From Clostridium sp. 'White wine YQ' (lineage in GTDB: Bacteria > Bacillota > Clostridia > Clostridiales > Clostridiaceae): a stretch of DNA of 64,000 bases. Position 1 is the first letter of the stretch; the number at the start of each line of letters is the position of its first letter. The DNA lies in contig NZ_JAQYUU010000007.1 of the NCBI RefSeq assembly GCF_028728205.1, forward strand, positions 124,001 through 188,000, read 5' to 3'. The notes beneath the pieces were generated by a model. The model worked only from the letters and a program-made list of their open reading frames with translations. It did no database searches and was not told the DNA's origin. Shown here one piece after another: positions 8,605-18,732 of this stretch. Made by a program: the position numbers and the translations under genes.

Positions 8605-9192
8605 TTATTTAACTAAATTTATAATTTCTCTTGTATTTCTGACCTTCCCTATTCTTGGAAAGATATATTTACATACATAATCATGCTCTTCTTTACTTAT
8701 AGCTGTCATTGCATCTTCGGCAAAGACTTGATTATATCCTCTTTGGAATGCTTCTCTTGCAGTAGTATCTACTCCTATTCCAGTTGATATACCGCACAAT
8801 ACGATTGTATCTATTCCTCTTCTCCTTAATTGCAAATCAAGATCTGTTCCGTAAAACGCTCCCCATTGTCTTTTGGTAACTAAATACGTATCATTAATAT
8901 CTGCTAACTCTGGGACAATCATATCCCACCCTTCACTGTGCTTAACTGCACTTCCTTGCATATCTGTTTTGGGCTTTAACATGTCCTTCCCATCTAAAGT
9001 TGAAACTCTTACTAGTACTACAAATCCATCCCTCTCTTTAAATGCTTTTGCTAACTTTACTGCATTACTAACAACAATTCCCCCGGTATGTGGTTTAAGT
9101 TCTCTATTTGTAATTCCATTTTGAAGATCTATTACAACCAATGCTGTTGATTTTAGATTAATAAATTCATTTTCAGCTTTATCTTTTTCCAC
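8605..9192 (-). CDS. isochorismatase-fold hydrolase lacking the usual Cys
   Basis: 195 residues, GTG start with GGGGGAC 8 nt upstream. The isochorismatase fold is clear: VVIDLQNG with the first catalytic Asp, [13 protein letters not shown] with the Lys, and the third motif [17 protein letters not shown]. In cysteine hydrolases of this family the residue just before the Val is the nucleophilic Cys; here it is Gly, as in some non-cysteine members. The substrate is therefore open (amidase, isochorismatase-like or other). It lies 13 bp behind an MFS drug-type transporter, suggesting one transcript and a shared substrate class. Confidence 0.8.
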   Translation of the reverse strand: MEKDKAENEFINLKSTALVVIDLQNGITNRELKPHTGGIVVSNAVKLAKAFKERDGFVVLVRVSTLDGKDMLKPKTDMQGSAVKHSEGWDMIVPELADINDTYLVTKRQWGAFYGTDLDLQLRRRGIDTIVLCGISTGIGVDTTAREAFQRGYNQVFAEDAMTAISKEEHDYVCKYIFPRIGKVRNTREIINLVK

Positions 9193-9205
9193 TTTTTACG
9201 TCCCC

Positions 9206-10420
9206 CTATACTGCTTGGCTTTTTATAACTGATTTTGTCTCAAACCTTTTAAATACTTTCTTATATACCCACAATGCATTTATTAATAGTAGAGTACTCG
9301 TAACAAAGAATACATATTTAATTCCCATTAGTGAAGCTACCTGCCCTCCTAATATAGATCCGCAAAATACTCCTAAATATTGAGCTGACATATTAAATCC
9401 AAATACTCTTCCTGTTATGAAATCTGGTGTTATTTTTTTTACGAATGCATTAATAGATGGATTTAAACCTGCTGTAGCTAAACCTAAAATAAATCTTAAT
9501 GCCATAAGCTGCCATGGACTCTTAACGAATGCTTGTGGTATAAATACTACACCTGCAACTATAAGGGCTATTAACATTACTTTTTGAGATCCGATTTTAT
9601 CTGAAAGTTTACCAAGCCTTGGTGCTGCTAAAACACTAGCTAACCCAGATGCAGAAAATGTTGCTCCTGAGATTAATGCAACATGAGCAGAATTTCTAGA
9701 TAACTGCGTAACGTATACTGTTACTATTGGCTCTATTGAATAGAGAGCTAATTGAAGTATAAATGAAGTTATAAACATTGTTATAATTAAACTGCTATTT
9801 GGAATACTTGCCCACACTTCTTTCATAGTAAGTGTTTTTTCTTTAGAGGGGGTGAAATCTTCTTTTACAAAAAATAGTGTTGTAATAAAAGCTATCATCA
9901 TTAATCCTCCAGTTATATAAAACACCCATTGAGTTCCAAGTATTTCTTCCACATATCCTCCTAGCATCGGCCCAAGTAATGAACCTGAAACAGATGCCGT
10001 AGAAAGAGTTCCCAGTGCCCATCCTGCATGTTTTTTATCAGTTTGGGTTGCTATTAAAGTAGTACATGCGGTGCTATACCCAGTGATTACCCCTTGCAGT
10101 AATCTTAAGCCTATCAATTCATATACATTGTGTACAAAACCCATACTAAATATTACAATTGACATTCCAAGACTCGCACGTAGTAACATTGGTTTTCTTC
10201 CGTACTTATCTGCTGCCTTTCCCCATATTGGTGAAAAAATAGCTGATATTATAAATGTAACTCCAAATGCAATCCCAGATAATTGTTCTATAAATTCTAC
10301 ATTATTAATACCTAGATGTTTTATGTATATCGGCAATACTGGTGCTATCTGACTCATGCCTATTGCAGTTGCAAACATACCTACCCAACAAACAACTAAA
10401 TTTTTTCTCCAAAGATTCAT
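9206..10420 (-). CDS. MFS multidrug-type efflux transporter
   Basis: 404 residues with twelve hydrophobic segments. The MFS loop 2-3 motif appears as GKAADKYGRKPMLLRAS, repeated in the second half as GKLSDKIGSQKVM, and motif C-like GSLLGPMLGGYV lies in TM5, typical of drug:H+ antiporters (DHA1, MdtG/Bmr type). AAAGGATT precedes the ATG. It starts a two-gene operon with the isochorismatase-like gene. An AraC gene lies 98 bp upstream on the same strand, and the gap contains an imperfect dyad (GTGAT...ATCAC, 10463-10492) that could be an operator; this is speculative. Confidence 0.88.
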   Translation of the reverse strand: MNLWRKNLVVCWVGMFATAIGMSQIAPVLPIYIKHLGINNVEFIEQLSGIAFGVTFIISAIFSPIWGKAADKYGRKPMLLRASLGMSIVIFSMGFVHNVYELIGLRLLQGVITGYSTACTTLIATQTDKKHAGWALGTLSTASVSGSLLGPMLGGYVEEILGTQWVFYITGGLMMIAFITTLFFVKEDFTPSKEKTLTMKEVWASIPNSSLIITMFITSFILQLALYSIEPIVTVYVTQLSRNSAHVALISGATFSASGLASVLAAPRLGKLSDKIGSQKVMLIALIVAGVVFIPQAFVKSPWQLMALRFILGLATAGLNPSINAFVKKITPDFITGRVFGFNMSAQYLGVFCGSILGGQVASLMGIKYVFFVTSTLLLINALWVYKKVFKRFETKSVIKSQAV

Positions 10421-10518
10421 ATAATATAATCCTTTCTATGTATAGTTCTTCAAATCATTGATGTGATGATTATATTATAATTATAAGATCACTACCCCTG
10501 ATATCTCCATGCATTATA

Positions 10519-11349
10519 TTAGACTCCATGGACATTTTTGCTATAAAATTCTGATGGACTTATTCCTTCTATTCTTTTAAAAATTCTGCTAAAGTAGAAT
10601 TCATCTTTAAAACCTAAAACTTCTGCCACTTCCTTAACTTTTTTATCCCCATCTATAATAAGCTCTTTAGCCTTATCGATCTTCATCTTATTAAAAAATT
10701 CTATTATAGAATAACCTGTAATTTCTTTAAAGGATCTTGATAAATATGTAGGCGACAGTTTAACTAATTCTGATAATTCATTAAGTGTTACCTTTCTTTT
10801 TATGTTTTCATTTAGATAAGAAATTATATTATTAACTTTTAAAGCAGTAGAATAATTAGATTTCTTTCTCTTTATATTTTTTAATATTTCATATAATAAC
10901 TCTTGCAATATTGTCTTTGATGCAAATTCATATCCCAATAATTTTTCATCCCAAAGACTAGTTAATTTTCTAAATAAAATATCTATAGTATAATAATCCA
11001 TTAATTTTTCCATTGAATTTAGAGGGAGTAACTCATCACTCCCCTTAGTTACCCAAGCATCTTCTGAATAACTTAGTTCTACATAGTTGAAATGAACAGA
11101 TAAAAAGCACATTGGCAATTTCTCATCTACCTCTATAGTGTGTGTCATGCTAGGATTAAAATAAAACAACATCCCCTTTTCAATTCTATATCTTTTATCC
11201 TCTATAGAAATATAACCTTTTCCACCATTCACTAGCAAAAGCTCATGATGATTGATTCTTCTAGTTAGCTTTTTCGAGAAATCTTTTTTCTCATCCACAA
11301 ATCTATGGTTACAATAATGTATATTGAAATATAAATTATTTAACTTCAT
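10519..11349 (-). CDS. AraC-family transcriptional regulator
   Basis: 276 residues from the ATG at 11349, chosen for AGAGGTGA 7 nt upstream; a longer frame to 11421 lacks a ribosome site. An N-terminal cupin (HHELLLVNGGKGYISIEDKRYRIEKGMLFYFNPSMTHTI) senses a ligand, and the C-terminal 100 residues carry two helix-turn-helix motifs (VTLNELSELVKLSPTYLSRSFKE; KVKEVAEVLGFKDEFYFSRIFKR). Architecture matches sugar-responsive AraC regulators. Its target may be the downstream MFS operon, but no sugar genes are adjacent. Confidence 0.88.
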   Translation of the reverse strand: MKLNNLYFNIHYCNHRFVDEKKDFSKKLTRRINHHELLLVNGGKGYISIEDKRYRIEKGMLFYFNPSMTHTIEVDEKLPMCFLSVHFNYVELSYSEDAWVTKGSDELLPLNSMEKLMDYYTIDILFRKLTSLWDEKLLGYEFASKTILQELLYEILKNIKRKKSNYSTALKVNNIISYLNENIKRKVTLNELSELVKLSPTYLSRSFKEITGYSIIEFFNKMKIDKAKELIIDGDKKVKEVAEVLGFKDEFYFSRIFKRIEGISPSEFYSKNVHGV

Positions 11350-11441
11350 ATAATTCACCTCTTTATTAAATACCTTTATTATATAAAAAAATACATATAA
11401 TCTGAATATATTTATATCCAAACTATATGTATTAAATAAAA

Positions 11442-12989
11442 CTAATTGAGATTTATTTTAATTGAATCCTTTAAATCCACCTCATAGAAACTATCATATT
11501 TAGGTACTGCAAGATATGCATCATCAGAAATTATCCCTTTAAAAGTATAATTATTTCCACTAACTGAATAATTTTTTAATCCTCTATCTGGTTTCTTAAA
11601 TTCTTCTGGATCTCTTTTAACTTCAGATAATTCAAACTCCTTTTTCTTATCAGTTAAATTATTAATCAAGTATCCATATCTCTCTTTATCTTTCACCACG
11701 AAAATATTATTTCTATGAATTATATCTAAGCCTTTAAATGAAATATTTATCTTTGTATACTTATCACTTTTATGAATTGAATTAATTACAATAGCACTAC
11801 CTTTTCCTTGAGGTATTTCTTTACCTATCTTTAAGTCTCCTATCTTAATCCACTCATAATCATTTATATCATAATTAATTATATCCTTCTTTTGAAGTAT
11901 TGGAACTATGGTTATTGAGCTCGGAATTTCCTTTGGAGCTGTGAATCTAGTATATCTTTTATATACATCTTTTCCATTACTATTCTCTTCATGTAAAACT
12001 CTCTCTACTTCTGGGAACAACTCTTCTCCCTTATCTGTTACAAATACATAATTATATAATAGGCTTGTTGATTTTTCTCCCATTATTTTATCCTTCCACT
12101 TTCCTTTTTCCGTTACCATTGTATTTTCAATCGTAGTTCCAAATGGAGAAATAATAATCTTATCTAAATTCAATTTCATATTGTCTTGTATTTTTAATGT
12201 CCCTGCATTATCTATTCTTGTCGTTTTTGCTATAAGTTGATCCTTTGAAGCACTAAACTTAAAACTCCAATTTCCTTGTGTCTTCCCTATACTATCTATA
12301 TTAAATTCTATATTTACTTTTTTATCTATTTGATAATTAGATAAATCCCATCTAGCTAGTCCAACATATTCCCCATATTCCTGTAAAGCATCTTCCGATG
12401 TTCCTCCTAATTTATTGGGTATTTCTCCAGTAGATATTAGTTCATCATCATAAATTTTATAATCTTTATTAACATTTTCTTTTTCTAGCAACTTTTGATT
12501 TCCGTTTATCTGTACTCCATTGATTGTCAATGTTGCTTTATCTATCACATTAGATGCGTCAAAGCTCTTATTACTTTTAAGTTTGTAGTTTAGATATAAA
12601 TAATTCCCATCATATACTGCAGAATTAAGTGTAATAGCAATTCCTTTATCTTCTGACTCTATGTTAAGATTTTCTTTATATTTTGAGTACTCAGGATTAA
12701 TGAAAGTTGAATTTTCTTCTAAGAAATTAAGAACCGTCCCTACCACTGGCATACTCTTTGCTAAAGCTGGATTTTCAATCATAAAAATCGAACCTATTAC
12801 CATTGCAAGCCCAACAGCAACTGGTATTTTCCCCAACTTAAGTTCTCTTTTAAATTTAAAATTATCTTCTGATTTTCTGAAATTCCTAATTAATCTTTTC
12901 TTCGTCATATCTGATATATTTGCATCAATTGCTTCGTATTTCTCCACATCCATATCTACTTCATTAAAAAATTCATATAAATCATTCAT
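11442..12989 (-). CDS. DUF4179-domain membrane protein, likely anti-sigma factor
   Basis: 515 residues from the ATG at 12989 (GGAGGT 8 nt upstream, one base after the sigma stop). The first 55 residues are cytoplasmic, then one transmembrane segment (IPVAVGLAMVIGSIFMI) and a large extracellular region with the DUF4179 signature (ITLNSAVYDGNYLYLNYKLKS). Proteins of this layout directly follow ECF sigma genes in Clostridia and are taken to be their anti-sigma factors. Overlap with the sigma gene end and conserved order support that role here; binding itself is inferred. Confidence 0.8.
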   Translation of the reverse strand: MNDLYEFFNEVDMDVEKYEAIDANISDMTKKRLIRNFRKSEDNFKFKRELKLGKIPVAVGLAMVIGSIFMIENPALAKSMPVVGTVLNFLEENSTFINPEYSKYKENLNIESEDKGIAITLNSAVYDGNYLYLNYKLKSNKSFDASNVIDKATLTINGVQINGNQKLLEKENVNKDYKIYDDELISTGEIPNKLGGTSEDALQEYGEYVGLARWDLSNYQIDKKVNIEFNIDSIGKTQGNWSFKFSASKDQLIAKTTRIDNAGTLKIQDNMKLNLDKIIISPFGTTIENTMVTEKGKWKDKIMGEKSTSLLYNYVFVTDKGEELFPEVERVLHEENSNGKDVYKRYTRFTAPKEIPSSITIVPILQKKDIINYDINDYEWIKIGDLKIGKEIPQGKGSAIVINSIHKSDKYTKINISFKGLDIIHRNNIFVVKDKERYGYLINNLTDKKKEFELSEVKRDPEEFKKPDRGLKNYSVSGNNYTFKGIISDDAYLAVPKYDSFYEVDLKDSIKINLN

Positions 12990-12990
12990 T

Positions 12991-13554
12991 TTAAATAACC
13001 TCCACATAAGAATCTTTTAATTTCCTTCTTAAAACCTTCATACTTCTACTTAGATGTGTATTTACATTTCCTCTAGTAAGTCCTAATTCATTTGCTATCT
13101 CTTCCACTGACATCTCTCTAAAATATTTTTTCAAAAATATATTTTTGTCTAATTCGCTTAATTTATTTATGTGAGTTAGTATTTCATCCTTAAATTCCTT
13201 CAAAATCAATCGTTCTTCTACATACTCATTCCCTACTATATTTAAATCATCAATATTATCTAACAATCTTAATCTTGCTTTTTTTCTACTATAATCAATA
13301 GACTTATGCCTTGCTATAGCACAAATCCAATTTTTGAATTTCTGTTCATCGCCAAAAAACTTATCTATATTTCTCCATATGGATAAAAAAATATCATTTA
13401 AACATTCCTCAATATAGTCACCATCTCCATAACTACCAAGCACAGAGTAAACTACTTTATTAAGTAAGTTACTGTATTTCTCTATTGCCAAGTCCATTGC
13501 CTTAGAATTTTTTCTTCTTAGTTCTTCTACAATATCTTCACTCTTAAGCTTCAT
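12991..13554 (-). CDS. ECF-type RNA polymerase sigma factor
   Basis: 187 residues with sigma region 2 (YGDGDYIEECLNDIFLSIWRNIDKF, FKNWICAIARHKSIDYSRKK) and region 4 helix-turn-helix (MSVEEIANELGLTRGNVNTHLSRSMKVLRRKL). Region 3 is absent, as in ECF factors. GGGAGGA precedes the ATG. It is co-transcribed with the DUF4179 protein. The 282 bp upstream, shared with the divergent gene at 13837, are strongly AT-rich and should contain both promoters; no clear ECF promoter was picked out. Confidence 0.9.
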   Translation of the reverse strand: MKLKSEDIVEELRRKNSKAMDLAIEKYSNLLNKVVYSVLGSYGDGDYIEECLNDIFLSIWRNIDKFFGDEQKFKNWICAIARHKSIDYSRKKARLRLLDNIDDLNIVGNEYVEERLILKEFKDEILTHINKLSELDKNIFLKKYFREMSVEEIANELGLTRGNVNTHLSRSMKVLRRKLKDSYVEVI

Positions 13555-13836
13555 ACAATCCTCCCATAAATAAAATTCAAAACTTCTTTTATAAATTTTT
13601 TCATTATATATATTAGAACGATATAAATATCCTTATAATTACATATTTATTATTATTTTTTATTATTTTAGTAACCACAAAGTCACAAAATACTATGTTA
13701 AATCAATACTATATTTATATTAAATATTTTATCTAAATTTATATATATATTTGTAATATTATGAAAATTATTGTAAAATATTTAATGTAGGGACAAACCT
13801 ACTATTAATATTTATTAAGTAAAGGGGAATGAATCA

Positions 13837-14178
13837 ATGAGTAACAAATTTAATTTCAAAGCTGACAGCTCAAGCAAAACTTTATTTATTAATGTAAGAG
13901 GATCATTTACAGAGGAAGACGGCAAGGCTTATATAGCAGAATATCTTAATCAAGTAAAAGCTATAGATGCAAAATCATATAAGCTATTTCTTGATTGCAC
14001 AGAATTAAATGTAACTTCTCAAGATTTAGCTGCTATGCTTCAAGGCTGCTTCGAAATGTATAAAAATGATGGTTTTAGCAGTGTTCAAGCAAAAATCGTT
14101 AATAATGCAGTTTTAAAAATGCAACTTAATAGACTTGCTAAAAACGTTGGACTATCAAACTTCGAAGTCGTTTCTTAG
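13837..14178 (+). CDS. 113-residue STAS-like protein of unknown function
   Basis: Soluble, small protein with AAAGGGGAA before the ATG. The pattern of an N-terminal strand (KTLFINVRGSFTEEDGKAYIAEYLNQV), a central LFLDCTELNVTSQDLAAML and a C-terminal amphipathic helix resembles SpoIIAA/STAS-like folds, but no phospho-acceptor Ser is evident. No membrane segment or signal. It is divergent from the ECF sigma gene and ends at a strong bidirectional terminator. I do not recognise a named family beyond the resemblance. Confidence 0.7.
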   Translation: MSNKFNFKADSSSKTLFINVRGSFTEEDGKAYIAEYLNQVKAIDAKSYKLFLDCTELNVTSQDLAAMLQGCFEMYKNDGFSSVQAKIVNNAVLKMQLNRLAKNVGLSNFEVVS

Positions 14179-14223
14179 TTTAAAACTCAGTACATAACTT
14201 TTTATAATAAAGCCTTTTATGCC

Positions 14224-14273
14224 AAAAAACTCACAATGCCTCTTACTTATTTCAAAGGCATTGTGAGTTTTTT
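14224..14273. terminator. strong bidirectional terminator between convergent genes
   Basis: Perfect 18-bp inverted repeat (AAAAAACTCACAATGCCT and its complement) with a 14-nt loop, giving T6 on both strands. It serves the plus-strand gene ending at 14178 and the minus-strand ketoacyl synthase gene ending at 14281. Confidence 0.92.
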
Positions 14274-14280
14274 GGTTAAA

Positions 14281-15267
14281 CTAGTATTTAAGCATTATAG
14301 CACAGGTTGTCCAATTAGTTCCCACAGACCATAAACAAACATTATCCCCTCTCTGTATAGTTCCACTTTTAATTCCTTCATACAAAGCTATAAAAGGACT
14401 GCTTGTACCAGTGTATCCATATTTATTTCCAATGTATATATATTTACTCAGGTCTTCCCCCATTGCCTGCGAACAAGATGTTATTATCGGAAATGCAAAT
14501 TGTGAGAAGCAATATGCTTTTATATCTTCTATCTTCATATTATGTCTATCTAATAACTTGTGTACACTTTCATTCGCAAACTCTCCTATGAAACTTCCAT
14601 CAAAAGGAGTCCAATGTAATTGTCTATCGTAAACTGAGCTATCATATATTTTAGACAATCCGCAAGCAGGGAATTTTACTAAATCCCACTCTTCTGAATT
14701 AGTCTTGTATACACTATCAATAAAACCTGACTCTTCATCAGTTTTTTCTATAACCATAGCACATGCTCCATCTCCAAAAACAGGGTATGTCATCTCATCA
14801 TCTTTTCTGCAGTGTATGGATGTATAATCGGCTCCTATTATTAAAGCTCTCTTTGTATGTTTATTATTTTGCAAATATCTTGCTGCATTATCGAAAGCCA
14901 CAAGCATTCCAACACAGTTAGTATTACTATCTGTGCACATAGCCTCATCTTTTCCTTCTATATACTTATGAACTATAAGTGCTTGAGTTGGGAATGAATA
15001 TTCTGGCATCTGGCTAGAAAAAATGATGCAATCTATATCTTTCCCTATAATTCCAGCTGACCTCAATGCCTTTTTTGCTGCTTCAATCCCCATAGTTAGG
15101 GTATTTTCCTTATCATTTTCAATTAAATACCTCTTTTCCTTACCAAAAGCCTTCAACATTCCAGCTATATCTTTGTCATATTTTTTGAAATGTTCTATAA
15201 AGAACTCATTTCCTACAACATTCTCTGGATGATAAACTTCTATAGATTTAATTTTTACATTATTCAT
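14281..15267 (-). CDS. 3-oxoacyl-ACP synthase III-like protein with incomplete triad
   Basis: 328 residues, thiolase-fold KAS III (FabH-like) family. The nucleophilic Cys is present at C118 in TNCVGM. In FabH the catalytic His is in PHQAN and Asn in GNT, 30 residues apart; here the aligned segments are FSQFA (S255) and GYT (Y285), also 30 apart, so both catalytic partners are replaced. Acyl transfer or esterification (as in HMG-synthase or CerJ-like relatives) or loss of decarboxylative activity is possible. GGAGGTG precedes the ATG. No fab genes or acyl carrier proteins are next to it, so a specialised role is more likely than primary fatty acid synthesis. Confidence 0.78.
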   Translation of the reverse strand: MNNVKIKSIEVYHPENVVGNEFFIEHFKKYDKDIAGMLKAFGKEKRYLIENDKENTLTMGIEAAKKALRSAGIIGKDIDCIIFSSQMPEYSFPTQALIVHKYIEGKDEAMCTDSNTNCVGMLVAFDNAARYLQNNKHTKRALIIGADYTSIHCRKDDEMTYPVFGDGACAMVIEKTDEESGFIDSVYKTNSEEWDLVKFPACGLSKIYDSSVYDRQLHWTPFDGSFIGEFANESVHKLLDRHNMKIEDIKAYCFSQFAFPIITSCSQAMGEDLSKYIYIGNKYGYTGTSSPFIALYEGIKSGTIQRGDNVCLWSVGTNWTTCAIMLKY

Positions 15268-15374
15268 AATGCACCTCCATTTTTTTAGTTGCGTAATATT
15301 ATTATATTAAAATTTTAATTAAAAATCCATATATAACCAGATAATTTGTAATATTTTCTTATATAAAACAAAAT

Positions 15375-15400
15375 CCCCCATACCTTACAAGGTATGGGGG
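15375..15400 (-). terminator. GC-rich terminator of the hem operon
   Basis: CCCCCATACCT / AGGTATGGGGG, 11-bp stem with a 4-nt loop, followed by a TTTTG tract on the minus strand, 12 bp after the hemB stop. Confidence 0.88.
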
Positions 15401-15411
15401 TATTAATTTCT

Positions 15412-16380
15412 TTATTTATTATTTATCCACTTACTAGCTTCTATCGCATAATATGTTATTATTATGTCTGATCCAGCTCTTTTCATTGATAATAGCATCT
15501 CTAATGCAGATCTTTTTTCATCTAACCAGCCCATTTTAGCTGCTGCTTTTATCATGGCATATTCACCGCTTACATTATATGCTGCTATAGGGTAATTAAA
15601 GGTATCTCTCGCCTTTCTTATTACGTCCAAGTAAGATAAGGCAGGCTTAACCATTACTATGTCTGCCCCTTCTTCTATATCCTGTTCAATTTCTCTCATA
15701 GCTTCGTTTAGGTTACCAGGATCCATTTGATAAGTTTTTCTATCTCCAAATTCTGGCGCTGAATTAGCTGCTTCTCTAAAAGGTCCATAGAATGCTGAAC
15801 AATATTTAGCTGAATAAGCCATTATTGGTATGTGCTTAAATCCACCTTTATCTAAAGCTTCTCTAATTGTTGCAATTCTTCCATCCATCATATCTGAAGG
15901 CGCTATCATATCTGCTCCAGCTTTAGCATGTGATAAGGATATCCTTGCTAAATATTCAAGAGTTTCATCATTTTCAACATCACCATTTCTTATAATTCCG
16001 CAATGTCCATGGCTTGTATATTCACACATACAAACATCAGTTATAACTAAAATACTATTATTTAATTCTTTAATTTTCCTAATAGCTTTTTGTACTATTC
16101 CATCATCATCATATGCTGAACTTCCACATTCATCTTTATGATCTGGTATACCAAAAATCATAATTCCTCTTACTTTAGCCTCTTCTATCTCATTAACTAA
16201 TTCATCTAACTTATCAATTGAGTAATGAAAGTTTCCTGGTAGGGAACTAATTTCTTTTTTAATATTTTCTCCTTCTACCACAAAAATTGGATATATAAAA
16301 TCATTAGAAGACAGACTATTTTCTCTTACTAAATCTCTTATTGTTTCACTTGCTCTTAATCTTCTTCCTCTTTTAATCAC
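15412..16380 (-). CDS. hemB: porphobilinogen synthase (delta-aminolevulinate dehydratase)
   Basis: 322 residues from a GTG at 16380; GGAGG lies 8 nt upstream and the resulting start [11 protein letters not shown] matches the usual HemB start, whereas the ATG at 16395 has no ribosome site. It condenses two 5-aminolevulinates to porphobilinogen. Both active-site lysines are visible ([15 protein letters not shown] and [10 protein letters not shown]). The metal site is [11 protein letters not shown], three cysteines, indicating a zinc-type enzyme. The start codon overlaps the cobA/hemD stop (GTGA). Last gene of hemA-sirC-hemC-cobA/hemD-hemB. Confidence 0.95.
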   Translation of the reverse strand: MIKRGRRLRASETIRDLVRENSLSSNDFIYPIFVVEGENIKKEISSLPGNFHYSIDKLDELVNEIEEAKVRGIMIFGIPDHKDECGSSAYDDDGIVQKAIRKIKELNNSILVITDVCMCEYTSHGHCGIIRNGDVENDETLEYLARISLSHAKAGADMIAPSDMMDGRIATIREALDKGGFKHIPIMAYSAKYCSAFYGPFREAANSAPEFGDRKTYQMDPGNLNEAMREIEQDIEEGADIVMVKPALSYLDVIRKARDTFNYPIAAYNVSGEYAMIKAAAKMGWLDEKRSALEMLLSMKRAGSDIIITYYAIEASKWINNK

Positions 16381-17849
16381 TTCATTTTCCTCCATACTTC
16401 AGTTATTTTATTCAACAGCCCGTCTTGACTATGCTCTTCACAAACTAATGCATCTATTTCTTTTTCCTTAAGAGCCTCAAGTGTTACTGGTCCAATTGCA
16501 ATACATATTTTCTTCTTTATCTCATTAACATCCATCATTTTAATAAGATTATTCACCGTAGTTGGACTCGTAAATAACACTATATCTACTTCTTCAAAAG
16601 CCTTTATATTCTTCATATCCCCTTGTACTGTTTCATAAATTCCTACCTTATCTACATGAAGTCCTAATTTACTTATTTCCTCAGAAAGATAATCCTTTGC
16701 TTGCACAGAACCTGGTATAAGCACCTTTTCATTAGGCTTTAAGTCTTTTTCCATCACCTTAAATAACCCTTCGCTTAAAAAATCCTTGGCAATTCTATCA
16801 GGAAACACGCCTCTTTCTTTTAATGCTTTTGAGGTAGCCTTACCTAATACGCTAAAGCTAGCTTTTATGTTTCTTAGGTCATACTCTCTGTTTCTTAAAT
16901 AATCAAAGAAATAGTTCACTGCATTTACAGAAGTGAGTACAATATGATCATATTCTTTTAATTGATCCTTATATTGGTCTAAATTATAGGACATGTCCTT
17001 AAATTCAATAGAATTTAATTCTGTTACCTCTGCCCCTAAATCTTTTAGCTCATTTTTAATTTTAGTTGCTTGCTCCTTTGATCTAGTAACACATATATTT
17101 GCCCCAAAAAGAGGTAACTTCTCATACCAATTTAGCTCATCATTTAACTTAACAACTTCTCCAACTACAATTATGCATGGAGACTTTAATCCAGCTTCTA
17201 CAGTCTTCTCATAAATATCTTCAAGGGTTCCAACAACTTTCTTTTGTTTGGATGACGTTCCCCTCATTATTACAGCTGTCGGTGTTTGAGCTGCTTTACC
17301 ATTTTGAACAAGATTATGAACAATATTATTTAGATTTTCTAGTCCCATTAAAAATACTAAAGTACCATTTTCTTTAGCTAAACTACTCCAATTAATTTTC
17401 AGTGTGTTAGCTGACATACCAGTAATAACATGGAAACTTTGAGACATCCCTCTTTGAGTTATAGGTATTCCTCCATAGCCTAGCACTGATATTGCAGATG
17501 TAACACCTGGTATTACTTGAAACTCAATACCTTCTTTTATAAGTTCTAAAGCTTCTTCTCCGCCACGCCCAAAAACATATGGATCTCCGCCTTTTATTCT
17601 TCCAACAATATGCCCTTCTTTAGCTAACTTAACCAACATGCTATTAATCTCATCTTGAGTTTTATAATGACATCCTGGCTCCTTACCACAATAATAAACT
17701 TCACAATCTTTATTTAAGAAGTTTAAAATATTACTTCCTACGAGTCTATCATAAAGTACCGCAGTACATTCTTCTAACTTTCTTTTTCCTTTTAGAGTAA
17801 TTAATTCTTCATCTCCAGGCCCAGCCCCTATTAAATATACTTTTCCCAT
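16377..17849 (-). CDS. cobA-hemD: fused uroporphyrinogen-III C-methyltransferase / uroporphyrinogen-III synthase
   Basis: 490-residue bifunctional protein. Residues 1-about 240 are the SAM-dependent SUMT domain ([24 protein letters not shown]-type loop, [26 protein letters not shown]) making precorrin-2; residues about 248-490 are HemD (uroporphyrinogen-III synthase), with IVLTSVNAV and [11 protein letters not shown] segments. Such fusions are common in Clostridia. The product leads to siroheme and corrinoids. AAGGAGGA precedes the ATG, 10 bp from the end of hemC. Confidence 0.94.
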   Translation of the reverse strand: MGKVYLIGAGPGDEELITLKGKRKLEECTAVLYDRLVGSNILNFLNKDCEVYYCGKEPGCHYKTQDEINSMLVKLAKEGHIVGRIKGGDPYVFGRGGEEALELIKEGIEFQVIPGVTSAISVLGYGGIPITQRGMSQSFHVITGMSANTLKINWSSLAKENGTLVFLMGLENLNNIVHNLVQNGKAAQTPTAVIMRGTSSKQKKVVGTLEDIYEKTVEAGLKSPCIIVVGEVVKLNDELNWYEKLPLFGANICVTRSKEQATKIKNELKDLGAEVTELNSIEFKDMSYNLDQYKDQLKEYDHIVLTSVNAVNYFFDYLRNREYDLRNIKASFSVLGKATSKALKERGVFPDRIAKDFLSEGLFKVMEKDLKPNEKVLIPGSVQAKDYLSEEISKLGLHVDKVGIYETVQGDMKNIKAFEEVDIVLFTSPTTVNNLIKMMDVNEIKKKICIAIGPVTLEALKEKEIDALVCEEHSQDGLLNKITEVWRKMK

Positions 17850-17859
17850 TTTGTCCTCC

Positions 17860-18732
17860 TTAGCCTAATAGAATTTTTTTAGCTAATTCTTCTCCAAGTC
17901 TTATATTTTCTTCCTTATGCCCTAAAATATCCTTTTTAACTATTTTCCCATTTACCTCATAGGTTCCAATCAAATATAATTCATTACCATTAATCTTTCC
18001 GTAAGCTCCTATTAGAGAATGACATCCTCCATTAAGGGTTCTCATAAAGCTTCTTTCTGCTTCAACTTCACATCTTACTTCCTTATTATCTAATTCCTTA
18101 AATAAATGTTTCTTATCGCTGTTTACAAGTGTTTCAATTCCTAATGCTCCTTGACCTACTGCTGGCAAAAAAGTTTCTGCATCAAAATAATTAGTCACTA
18201 TATCATCAATACCTAAGCGTTTAAGCCCTGCTGCAGCTAAGATAATTCCATCAAGCTTTTCCTTATGCATCTTCTCAATTCTTGTTTGCACATTGCCTCT
18301 TAATGGTAGTATTTCTATATCACTTCTTAAAGCTTTTAATTGAGCTGCTCTTCTAATGCTACTCGTTCCTATTCTAGCTCCTTTTTTCAAATGCTTAAAT
18401 TCAACTCCATCACTTGAAATAAATGCATCACGCACATCTTCTCTTTCCGGAATAGCAACTATTTCAAAAGCATCTCCTAATGCAAAAGGTACATCCTTCA
18501 TACTATGAACTGCAGCATGAGCACTTAAGTCCAATAGAGCAAGTTCTATTTCCTTAGTAAATACACCTTTTCCACCTATTTTATCTAAAGTTACATCTAA
18601 TCTTTTATCGCCTTCTGTAACTATTAACAGCTTTTCACCTAAAATATTATGCTTCTCTTTTATTAGTTCCAAAATCTTATCTGCTTGAGCCTGCGCTAAC
18701 ATACTCTTTCTTGTAGCTATAATTAAACTCAT
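17860..18732 (-). CDS. hemC: hydroxymethylbilane synthase
   Basis: 290 residues; polymerises four porphobilinogens to hydroxymethylbilane. N-terminal [13 protein letters not shown] and the [17 protein letters not shown] and [10 protein letters not shown] signatures are present; the cysteine that carries the dipyrromethane cofactor is in [16 protein letters not shown] overlaps the sirC stop by 4 nt (ATGA) with GGAGG inside the upstream gene, so translation is coupled. Confidence 0.95.
   Translation of the reverse strand: MSLIIATRKSMLAQAQADKILELIKEKHNILGEKLLIVTEGDKRLDVTLDKIGGKGVFTKEIELALLDLSAHAAVHSMKDVPFALGDAFEIVAIPEREDVRDAFISSDGVEFKHLKKGARIGTSSIRRAAQLKALRSDIEILPLRGNVQTRIEKMHKEKLDGIILAAAGLKRLGIDDIVTNYFDAETFLPAVGQGALGIETLVNSDKKHLFKELDNKEVRCEVEAERSFMRTLNGGCHSLIGAYGKINGNELYLIGTYEVNGKIVKKDILGHKEENIRLGEELAKKILLG

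Noticed and set aside
10463..10492. AraC operator upstream of the MFS gene
   Set aside because: Only an imperfect GTGAT...ATCAC dyad in very AT-rich DNA; not strong enough for a separate feature.
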